Shown piece by piece: positions 52,837 to 61,248 of a stretch of 64,000 nucleotides of DNA. This DNA comes from Nitrobacter sp051535235 (GTDB lineage Bacteria; Pseudomonadota; Alphaproteobacteria; Rhizobiales; Xanthobacteraceae): the NCBI RefSeq assembly GCF_051535235.1, contig NZ_JBPPLZ010000001.1, forward strand, positions 62,001 to 126,000, given 5' to 3'. A program made the translations under genes and the position numbers. How positions within the stretch are numbered: position 1 is the stretch's first letter; the number at the start of each line of letters is the position of its first letter. The notes below the pieces were generated by a model that saw nothing but the letters and a program-made list of their open reading frames with translations, was not told the DNA's origin and did not search any database.

Positions 52837-53351
52837 TAACCTGGAGACCCCGTGATGCGGAAAAGTCGAGCACAGATTCTCGTCCCGCGAAGCCTGATGC
52901 CCCGCAGAATCCGACGCGAATCCGTACGCTTTCCGGTCACTCCAGATTAATCGACAGACCCTGCGGCGCAATACGCTGCGGCGGCGGCGCAATGTCACAC
53001 AAAGCTACCTCACTGACGTCACGCCGGTTTTCTCGATTCACACAGTCGTGAGCCGGGTTCCATATCGATCGAAGGAAAAAAGTAAGCAGATGCGGGGCCG
53101 CAACATGCGGCGTCACGCCGCGGACGGCGACGCGCGGCTGGCGTTATGCCGCAGCGAAGGCAGGCGCGGGCCTGTCGAGACGACCAGCCTTCTCGGCGGC
53201 CTCTCATCGGCAGCAAGACAAAGCCACGGCGCTTCGCGCCCAGACCGCGACATGACAAAACCAGTGGATCAGCTATTTTTTGCCTGCGACACCGTGGCAT
53301 AATGCGGCATGTCTTGAGTCTCGGCCTCTCTCCTCACGGGTAAGCTCACTC
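52837..53351. other. 515-bp divergent gap
   Basis: Between the efflux adaptor and the MotA-like gene. Short overlapping frames exist on both strands but none has a conserved feature. A TGACGTCA dyad lies at 53014-53021. Promoters for both directions must lie here. No efflux regulator is present. Confidence 0.5.
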
Positions 53352-54431
53352 ATGGCGCAAGGCACGACCCCCAGCTCCGCACGGGAGATCGAACTGACCA
53401 AGCTGCCGCAGCCCAGGATATTCCTGGTGCGCATGCTGGTGTTCATCGTGCTGTGCGCCCTGGTGGCGGTGATACTCTACAAACAGATCGTTCTGGCTTT
53501 CTTTGCCAATCCCGGCCTCAACGCGCTGATCGCTGGCGTGCTCGCGATCGGAATCATTTTCGCGTTCCGGCAGGTGATCCGGCTTTATCCCGAGATCGCC
53601 TGGGTCAACAATTTCCGCATCGCCAGTCCGGGCCGGGACGGCCCCGACCGGCGGCCACGGCTGCTGGCGCCGATGGCCGCGATTCTCGGAGGCGAACGCA
53701 GCGGGCGGATGGCGATCTCGCAGCAGACCATGCGGCATCTGCTCGATTCGATCGCCACCCGGCTCGATGAAGCCCGCGACATCTCGCGCTACATGACCGG
53801 CCTTCTGGTGTTCCTCGGCCTGCTCGGCACCTTCTGGGGCCTGATCGAAACCGTCGGCTCGGTCGGCAAGGTGATCGAGGGCCTGAAGGTCGGCGGGGAC
53901 GCCGGGTCGCTGTTCGACACGTTGAAGGAAGGCCTCGCCGCTCCGCTCGGCGGCATGGGCATTTCGTTTTCGTCCTCGCTGTTCGGCCTTGCCGGATCGC
54001 TGATCCTCGGCTTTCTCGACCTCCAATCCAGCCAGGCGCAGAATCGCTTCTATACCGACCTTGAGGACTGGCTCGCCACCACCGTTCGCGAATATGACGC
54101 CGAGATACGTGCCGAGGCGCGCCCCGATCCGGCGGCCGAGATCAAGACCGCGATCGAGGGGCTTCGCGCCAGTCTCGAGCAGGCGCGGCCCGGCCAGGAC
54201 ACAACGGCCGCGATGGCGAGCCTCGCGGAAGCCATTCAGGGGCTGGTCACCCACATGCGGACCGAACAGCAGATGATCCGCGAATGGGCCGACGAACAGG
54301 GCGAGCAGAACCGCGAGATCAAGAAGCTGCTGGAGTTTCTCGCTCAGCCGGCGGAAGAAGAGATGACGGTGCCCCTGCCCCCGGCGGCCGCTTCACGGCC
54401 CGCATCGCCTGCGGCGGGGGGAGAGGCCTGA
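53352..54431 (+). CDS. MotA/TolQ/ExbB-like proton channel subunit
   Basis: 359 residues. Helices at about 27-48 and 55-73, then a cytoplasmic segment and the MotA/TolQ block near 160-235 (LLVFLGLLGTFWGLIETVGSV; GGMGISFSSSLFGLAGSLILGFLDL). A long charged C-terminal helix (about 245-350) extends into the cytoplasm. It is followed 12 bases later by a MotB-like protein, so the pair probably forms a cell-wall-anchored ion-driven motor that is not flagellar. Start chosen at MAQGTTPSS. Confidence 0.82.
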   Translation: MAQGTTPSSAREIELTKLPQPRIFLVRMLVFIVLCALVAVILYKQIVLAFFANPGLNALIAGVLAIGIIFAFRQVIRLYPEIAWVNNFRIASPGRDGPDRRPRLLAPMAAILGGERSGRMAISQQTMRHLLDSIATRLDEARDISRYMTGLLVFLGLLGTFWGLIETVGSVGKVIEGLKVGGDAGSLFDTLKEGLAAPLGGMGISFSSSLFGLAGSLILGFLDLQSSQAQNRFYTDLEDWLATTVREYDAEIRAEARPDPAAEIKTAIEGLRASLEQARPGQDTTAAMASLAEAIQGLVTHMRTEQQMIREWADEQGEQNREIKKLLEFLAQPAEEEMTVPLPPAAASRPASPAAGGEA

Positions 54432-54443
54432 GAGTCAGGAAAG

Positions 54444-55472
54444 ATGGCCCTTGCGCGCGCCCGCAGAAACGAAAGCGGCTTCAACTACTGGCCGGGATTC
54501 GTCGACGCCCTCTCGACGCTGGTGCTCGCGATCGTGTTCCTGTTGTCGGTGTTTCTGGTCGTGCAGTTTTTCCTGTCGCAGGAAGTGTCCGGCAAGGACA
54601 AGGCGCTCGACCAGCTCAATTCCAAGATCGCAGAGTTGACCGATCTGCTGTCGCTGGAGAAATCGGGCAAGCTCAGCCTCGACGACGAGGTCAGCCAGTT
54701 GCGCGCGGGCCTCGCCTCGGCGGAAGCCGAGCGCGACCGCATCAAGGGTCTCTATGACGGCCTCGCCGGCGCCGGCAACAACGCCGCCGGCCGCAACACC
54801 CAACTGAACAAGGCGCTGGAATCCGAGAAGCAGATTTCGGCCCGCGCACTGGCCCAGGTCGAGGTGCTGACCCAGCAGATCGGCGCGATGCGCCGGCAAC
54901 TGGCGGCGCTGGAAGACGCGCTCGACGCATCCGAGAAGAAGGACAAGGAATCGCAGAATCGCATCGCCGATCTCGGGCAACGGCTGAACGTCGCACTGGC
55001 GAAGCGGGTGCAGGAGCTGTCGCGCTATCGTTCGGAATTCTTCGGGCAACTCCGCGCCATTCTCGGAAACCGGCCTGATATCCGGGTCGTCGGCGACCGC
55101 TTCGTCTTCCAGTCCGAAGTTTTCTTCGATACCGGGCAGGCGGTGCTGCTGCCGGAAGGCAAGGCCGAACTCGACAAGGTGGCCGGCGCGCTGACCGATC
55201 TCGACAAGCAGATCCCGAGCGACATCGCCTGGGTGCTGCGGGTCGACGGCCATACCGACGTCCGGCCGATCAACAGCCCTGTCTTCAAGTCGAACTGGGA
55301 GTTGTCATCCGCGCGCGCGATTTCGGTGGTGCAGTATCTGGTATCGCGCGGCGTGCCGCCGCAGCGCCTGGTGGCCGCCGGCTTCGGCGAATTCCAGCCG
55401 CTCGATGCCGGCACCACGGAAGATGCCTACAAACGCAACCGCCGCATCGAGCTGAAGCTGACCGAGCGGTGA
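54444..55472 (+). CDS. MotB/OmpA-like peptidoglycan-binding protein
   Basis: 342 residues. One N-terminal helix (VDALSTLVLAIVFLLSVFLV) whose Asp in FVDAL matches the MotB proton-path Asp; a long coiled coil (about 40-180, EKSGKLSLDDEVSQLRAGLASAE...); then an OmpA/MotB peptidoglycan-binding domain (FFDTGQAVLLPEGKAELDKV; RVDGHTDVRPI). Partner of the MotA-like protein upstream. The stop codon abuts the repeat at 55473. Confidence 0.85.
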   Translation: MALARARRNESGFNYWPGFVDALSTLVLAIVFLLSVFLVVQFFLSQEVSGKDKALDQLNSKIAELTDLLSLEKSGKLSLDDEVSQLRAGLASAEAERDRIKGLYDGLAGAGNNAAGRNTQLNKALESEKQISARALAQVEVLTQQIGAMRRQLAALEDALDASEKKDKESQNRIADLGQRLNVALAKRVQELSRYRSEFFGQLRAILGNRPDIRVVGDRFVFQSEVFFDTGQAVLLPEGKAELDKVAGALTDLDKQIPSDIAWVLRVDGHTDVRPINSPVFKSNWELSSARAISVVQYLVSRGVPPQRLVAAGFGEFQPLDAGTTEDAYKRNRRIELKLTER

Positions 55473-55522
55473 GGGCATGATCCCGAAAAGTGGGCTTCCG
55501 GTTTTCGGGTAAGATCATGCCC
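55473..55522. repeat. REP-like hairpin (GGGCATGATC element)
   Basis: Perfect 10-bp arms GGGCATGATC / GATCATGCCC and an inner pair CCGAAAA / TTTTCGG, 50 bp total. It fills the gap after the MotB-like gene; its last bases supply the start codon of the next gene. A partial copy lies at 60980. Confidence 0.9.
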
Positions 55523-55978
55523 AAACAAGAGAGCAAGACATTCATCCTCCGCCCCTATGCGCCCGCCGACGAAGACGCCGCCATCGCGCTGTGGCAGGCG
55601 ACGTGGCAGCGGGCCTATCCCAAGATCGACTTCGCCGCGCGCGTGCCGTGGTGGCGCGAACGCTGGCGCAACGAATTGGCGCCGAACGCCGCGATTGTCG
55701 TCGCCGAGCGATCCGGCCAACTTGTCGGCTTCGTCACCATCGACAGGGAAGGCTATCTCGACCAGCTCGTGGTCGACCCCGCGCATTGGGGAGGCGATAT
55801 CGCGAACGCGCTGATGAACGACGCGAAGCGGCTGTCGCCTGCGGGCATCACGCTGTTGGTCAACACCGACAACGCGCGCGCCATCCGTTTCTACGCGCGC
55901 AACGGATTCGCGCACGCGGGCGACGACGTCAATCCGACGTCGGGACGGCCGGTCAAGAAAATGGTGTGGAAGCCTTGA
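55517..55978 (+). CDS. GNAT-family N-acetyltransferase
   Basis: 153 residues, acetyl-CoA-dependent. GNAT motif A region around YLDQLVVDPAHWGGDIANALM, and motif B NARAIRFYARNGFAHAG. Its ATG lies inside the repeat hairpin. An ATG 27 bases upstream is in the same element too. Substrate unknown; small-molecule or protein N-acetylation both possible. Confidence 0.84.
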   Translation: MPKQESKTFILRPYAPADEDAAIALWQATWQRAYPKIDFAARVPWWRERWRNELAPNAAIVVAERSGQLVGFVTIDREGYLDQLVVDPAHWGGDIANALMNDAKRLSPAGITLLVNTDNARAIRFYARNGFAHAGDDVNPTSGRPVKKMVWKP

Positions 55979-55987
55979 TCTATCTTC

Positions 55988-56125
55988 CCTCTCCTCTTGC
56001 GGGAGAGAGTGCCCGAACGGAGTGAGGGCGGGTGAGAGGTCTTTCCGACACTGCTTCACCCCTCGCCGTGCGCGAATGCGCTTCGCTCATTCTCACCACC
56101 CTCTCCCGCGAAGGGCAGAGCGGGT
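55988..56125. repeat. Palindromic repeat, family C copy 5
   Basis: CTCTCCTCTTGCGGGAGAGA / ACCCTCTCCCGCGAAGGGCA arms around CTTCACCCCTCGCCGTGCGC. Lies between convergent GNAT and ABC genes, giving a probable terminator-like structure for both. Confidence 0.75.
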
Positions 56126-56132
56126 GGAAGTG

Positions 56133-58031
<1,899 letters not shown>

Positions 58032-58105
58032 CCGCCTGACCATGATAATGCTGACCGAGCACGTAATAGGCTCCCCGGCGCGCGCTGGCAAATGCGCAAG
58101 CGCGC

Positions 58106-58134
58106 TTGTCCGTCAAACCTTGGTGCGATATAGA
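58106..58134 (+). promoter_or_regulatory. Sigma70-type promoter for rpmE
   Basis: -35 TTGTCC and -10 TATAGA separated by 17 bases, about 46 bases before the ATG. Confidence 0.65.
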
Positions 58135-58179
58135 GCGAGCCAAATCCGCCCAAAACCTTCCGCGCTGCAAGGACATGCC

Positions 58180-58401
58180 ATGAAAGCCGAAATTCATCCG
58201 GATTATCATACAATTAAGGTCGTAATGACCGACGGCACGGAGTATATGACCCGTTCCACCTGGGGCAAGGACGGCGACACGCTGAACCTCGACATCGATT
58301 CGAAGTCGCATCCGGCCTGGACCGGCGGCTCCCAGCAGATTCTCGATCGCGGCGGCCGCGTCTCCCGGTTCCAGAAGAAGTTCTCCGGCTTCCTTAAATA
58401 A
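58180..58401 (+). CDS. rpmE: 50S ribosomal protein L31
   Basis: 73 residues of bL31. MKAEIHPDYHTIKVVMTDGT; the Cys ligands of zinc-binding L31 (CxC...CxxC) are replaced (VMTDG; IDSKSHPAW), so this is the zinc-free form. The ATG has AAGGA upstream, and a sigma70-type promoter and terminator bracket it. Single-gene transcription unit. Confidence 0.95.
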   Translation: MKAEIHPDYHTIKVVMTDGTEYMTRSTWGKDGDTLNLDIDSKSHPAWTGGSQQILDRGGRVSRFQKKFSGFLK

Positions 58402-58409
58402 AAGTCGAG

Positions 58410-58436
58410 CCGGTCGCGACCGCGGGTTTTTCGAAC
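58410..58436 (+). terminator. Rho-independent terminator of rpmE
   Basis: Self-complementary CGGTCGCGACCG followed by CGGGTTTTT. A second perfect hairpin (AACGCTCCC / GGGAGCGTT) lies about 2 bases later. Confidence 0.8.
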
Positions 58437-58509
58437 GCTCCCTGACGGGAGCGTTTGCGAGGTTGTCCATATCTGCATGGATGCCGGACCCCTCGGGAAG
58501 CGACACGCC

Positions 58510-58554
58510 AAGTCTTTATCTATCAGGTCTTTATCTACCAGGTCTTTATCTACA
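58510..58554. repeat. 15-bp tandem repeat, three units
   Basis: AAGTCTTTATCTATC, AGGTCTTTATCTACC, AGGTCTTTATCTACA, back to back between rpmE and rcdA. It translates on the minus strand as VDKDL repeats, but I see no gene. Confidence 0.85.
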
Positions 58555-58613
58555 AGGCTTAGCCTGTTGGCGTGATTTGACGACATGCCGGCGCTCGACG
58601 ACACGTCGGCCAC

Positions 58614-59135
58614 TCAGCCGGTCTGGCGCTCGAAGGCTTCCCTGAGACGGTTGAGGTGCGGCACCAGCGGATTGCCGGCTGGCCCCTGCTCGACGGCCGG
58701 CGCGTGAATGGTGGTGTCGAGGCGGCGCACCCGCGCCTGCAGGTTCATCGATCGCGCGATCAGGTCCTGCAACTGCCCGGGCAGTTTCTCCACCATGTCC
58801 TGCGGACCGGGATCCGCCGCCGTCAGCTTGACCCTGGTCTTTTCACGGTTGGCCTGCGCCAGCGTCATCTCGCCTTCCTTCACGGCGCGATGCAGCAGGA
58901 GCCACGACGCAAGCTGCATCAGCCGCGTGGTCAGCCGCATGCTTTCGGTCGCGTAGGTCAGGCTGACCGAACGCTCCAGCGCCTTCGCCTCGGTGCGGCC
59001 GTCGCCGTCGAGATAGGCGGCGGTTTCCTCGACCAGATCCATGCCTTCCCGGAACAGGCCGGTGAACGCCGAAGACCCGGCGAGACGTTCGCTGAACTGG
59101 ATGGGACCGGTATCGCCTGCCGATGGATCCGACAT
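58614..59135 (-). CDS. rcdA: RcdA-like regulator of CtrA degradation (DUF1465)
   Basis: 173 residues, all-helical, the DUF1465 family. FAERLAGSSAFTGLFREGMDLVEETAAYLDG-type N-terminal block matches, and the C-terminal tail is disordered. In Caulobacter RcdA is a ClpXP adaptor that brings CtrA and other substrates to the protease at the pole. Same strand and synteny as DUF1192. Two TTAA boxes upstream (59252) suggest CtrA feedback. Confidence 0.85.
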   Translation of the reverse strand: MSDPSAGDTGPIQFSERLAGSSAFTGLFREGMDLVEETAAYLDGDGRTEAKALERSVSLTYATESMRLTTRLMQLASWLLLHRAVKEGEMTLAQANREKTRVKLTAADPGPQDMVEKLPGQLQDLIARSMNLQARVRRLDTTIHAPAVEQGPAGNPLVPHLNRLREAFERQTG

Positions 59136-59168
59136 GGTTCACGCCTCACACAACTGAAAACCCCGTCC

Positions 59169-59190
59169 GCCGGCTTTCTTGCGAGCCGGC
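59169..59190 (-). other. Hairpin in the rcdA leader
   Basis: GCCGGCT / AGCCGGC, 7 pairs, 8-base loop, then GGACGGGGTTTT on the minus strand, 34 bases before the rcdA start. It could be a weak attenuator or a 5' stability stem. Confidence 0.45.
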
Positions 59191-59251
59191 TTATGATGAA
59201 CAAATCATTGCTCGCCGGACGGCGGGAGTCCAGCGGAGGCCTTCGCAAAGG

Positions 59252-59265
59252 TTAACGGGGGTTAA
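59252..59265. promoter_or_regulatory. CtrA-like box upstream of rcdA
   Basis: TTAA-CGGGGG-TTAA. The CtrA consensus is TTAA-N7-TTAA; this one has a 6-base spacer, so it is near-consensus. Located about 117 bases before the rcdA start. Confidence 0.45.
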
Positions 59266-59354
59266 TAGTTCCAGGAAAGCGCAGGGTGCGGTTCCCGACC
59301 GCGGAACTTGTTTGATGCGAGCGAAAATGACGCCACACAAAAAATGTCGCCAGA

Positions 59355-59381
59355 CAAAAAAGAGCCGCCGTTTCCGGCGGC
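59355..59381 (-). terminator. Rho-independent terminator downstream of DUF1192
   Basis: Perfect 7-bp stem GCCGCCG / CGGCGGC with a GAAA loop and TCTTTTTTG on the minus strand. Lies 178 bases beyond the DUF1192 stop. The long 3' untranslated stretch between stop and hairpin holds no gene I recognise. Confidence 0.8.
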
Positions 59382-59558
59382 CTGAAGTTGATAACAGGGA
59401 GGCGTCAAACAGAGTGGACAGGAAGCCACTCGATGTCCAATGAAGGACATTCCAGTCATAGTCGAGAAAGCTTAACTAATCGTAAACGAACGAATTTATT
59501 CAGCATTCGTTTGCAATTTGGGCAAGGCGCGCCCCCGCCCTTCCCTTGCGGGCGTTGG

Positions 59559-59753
59559 TTACGACTTGAAGAAACGGTCTGCAGCGTCTTTCGAGGCGCG
59601 CTTCTTCGCCTCCGCGGCCCGCAGGCGCTCGATCTCCGCCGTCAAGAGCGCGATACGCTCGCCAAGTTCGTCCACCGAAAGCAGCGAGAGATCCTGTCCG
59701 ATCTCGTGAACGATCTTTTTCTTTGGTTTGTTGTCGTCGTCCTCGGCCGCCAT
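59559..59753 (-). CDS. DUF1192-family protein
   Basis: 64 residues. MAAEDDDNKPKKKIVHEIG, then SLLSVDELGERIALLTAEIERL with a coiled-coil helix; the C-terminus (AADRFFKS) fits the family. Function unknown. Start chosen at MAAED, the usual N-terminus; a Met 45 bases upstream is less likely. Common neighbour of rcdA in alphaproteobacteria. Confidence 0.82.
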   Translation of the reverse strand: MAAEDDDNKPKKKIVHEIGQDLSLLSVDELGERIALLTAEIERLRAAEAKKRASKDAADRFFKS

Positions 59754-59820
59754 CGATGCTGCTCCGACTGCTGCTCGCTCATGGTCCGTGAAGCGCAAGT
59801 TACCGGCCCACGATCAGCTC

Positions 59821-59881
59821 TGATTTGATTTGACGCGTTCTTCGCGCGAACCGATATCCACGTCGCTCGAAAGCGCTATAG
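59821..59881 (-). repeat. Dispersed repeat, family B copy 2
   Basis: Reverse complement of the element after GG peptide 1 (7667-7729); includes CGAACCGATATCCACG. Lies in the divergent gap between DUF1192 and the quinone oxidoreductase gene. Confidence 0.75.
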
Positions 59882-59926
59882 ACTGGTTAAACCTCATTAA
59901 CGTTTTCCGCTTTCCAAGGACAAACC

Positions 59927-60925
59927 ATGGAAAAGCTGCCCGCACAAATGACCGTTATCGGCATCAGCCACCCCGGGGGTCCGGAGGTCCTTGTGCCGGA
60001 GACGCGCCCGGTTCCCCTGCCGGGCGTCAGCGAAATCCTGATCCGGGTCGAGGTCGCCGGCGTCAACCGGCCGGACGTCATGCAGCGGACCGGAAGTTAT
60101 CCGCCGCCGCCCGGCGCCAGCGATCTGCCCGGGCTCGAAGTCGCCGGCGAGGTGGTCGCGGTTGGCGAGGGCGTCAGCCGGTACAAACCCGGCGACAAGG
60201 TGATGTCGCTGGTCTCGGGCGGCGGTTACGCACAATTCTGCATCGCGCATGAATCGATCGCGATGGCGATCCCGCCCGGACTGTCGATGCTCGAGGCCGG
60301 CGCCACGCCGGAAACGTTGATGACGGTGTGGCACAACGTGTTCGAGCGCGGCGCGCTGAAGGCCGGCGAGACTCTGCTGATCCATGGCGGTTCGTCGGGC
60401 ATCGGCACCATGGCCATCCAGCTCGCGAAGGCGTTCGGCGCGACGGCGATCGTGACCGTCGGATCGAAGGACAAGGCCGACGCCTGCCTCGCGCTCGGCG
60501 CCGATCACGCCATCAACTACAGGACCCACGATTTCGTCGCGGAGGTGAAGGCACTGACCGGCGGCGGCGGAGCCGATGTCATTCTCGACATGGTGGGCGG
60601 CGACTACATCGAGAAGAACTACGATGCCGCCGCGATCGAAGGTCGCATCGTCCAGATCGCCTTTCTCCATGGTGCGAAAGCGACCGTCAATTTCGTCAAG
60701 CTGTTGGTCAAGCGGCTGCACCACACCGGCTCCGCGCTGCGACCACGATCGGTGGCCGACAAGGCCGCAATGGTCGGTGCCATCGAAGCCAAAGTGCTGC
60801 CGCTGATGCGCGAGGGACGAATCAAGCCGCTGATCGACAGCAGCTTTCCGCTCGAAAAAGCGGCGGACGCACACCGGCGGATGGAAGCCGGCGCACATAT
60901 TGGCAAAATTGTGTTGACGGTTTAG
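59927..60925 (+). CDS. NAD(P)H-quinone oxidoreductase, zeta-crystallin/PIG3 type
   Basis: 332 residues of the zinc-free medium-chain dehydrogenase family. Motifs: GVNRPDVMQRTGSYPPPPGA, GLEVAGEVVAVG and cofactor-binding IHGGSSGIGTMAIQLAKAFG, typical of PIG3-like enzymes that reduce quinones with NADPH. Start MEKLPAQMTVIGISH; a second Met 7 codons in is possible. Divergent from DUF1192. Confidence 0.92.
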   Translation: MEKLPAQMTVIGISHPGGPEVLVPETRPVPLPGVSEILIRVEVAGVNRPDVMQRTGSYPPPPGASDLPGLEVAGEVVAVGEGVSRYKPGDKVMSLVSGGGYAQFCIAHESIAMAIPPGLSMLEAGATPETLMTVWHNVFERGALKAGETLLIHGGSSGIGTMAIQLAKAFGATAIVTVGSKDKADACLALGADHAINYRTHDFVAEVKALTGGGGADVILDMVGGDYIEKNYDAAAIEGRIVQIAFLHGAKATVNFVKLLVKRLHHTGSALRPRSVADKAAMVGAIEAKVLPLMREGRIKPLIDSSFPLEKAADAHRRMEAGAHIGKIVLTV

Positions 60926-61248
60926 AGGCCGCGCGGAGGTCTGCGTTGAAGTCAGCCTCCGGCTTACCCTTTTGAGGGGAGCATGATCTTATCCGAAAGC
61001 CGGTTTTCCCCCCCGACCAAGTCCGGGGCAGGCTTATTCGGCATCGAGCCTATAATTCCGTTCGCAATTATGTCATTTATCTCGCGCGGTCGGCGGGTTC
61101 GGCGAAAGGCTGATTTGCGGGTTCACGCGAATTCGCTTTCATTCTGTGACATACCGATTCTGTGACATACAGATTCGCAGAGTCGTCTGGACCGATCCGT
61201 GTCGCGCGCAATGCGGCGGGAGTGTATGTTGAACGTGGGGAATTGACA
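60926..61248. other. 323-bp gap with a partial REP copy
   Basis: Contains GCATGATCTTATCCGAAAGC (about 60980-61008), one arm and loop of the element at 55473, without the closing arm. The rest has no credible gene; the promoter of the GGDEF-EAL gene must be near its end. Confidence 0.5.

Larger units (their letters stand above)
59136..59558. other. 423-bp gap between rcdA and DUF1192
   Basis: Holds the rcdA leader hairpin, CtrA-like box and the DUF1192 terminator; a second loose pair, TTAA-N7-TAAA, lies near 59472. No gene recognised in either strand. Confidence 0.5.

Noticed and set aside
53019..53302. Short frames in the gap before the MotA-like gene, both strands
   Set aside because: Overlapping each other with Arg/Pro-rich low-complexity translation, and no ribosome site or recognised family.
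53352..55472. Zorya-type anti-phage system (ZorA/ZorB)
   Set aside because: The MotA/MotB-like pair resembles ZorAB in fold only; no ZorC, ZorD or ZorE helicase/nuclease genes lie beside it. The following genes are a GNAT enzyme and an ABC exporter.
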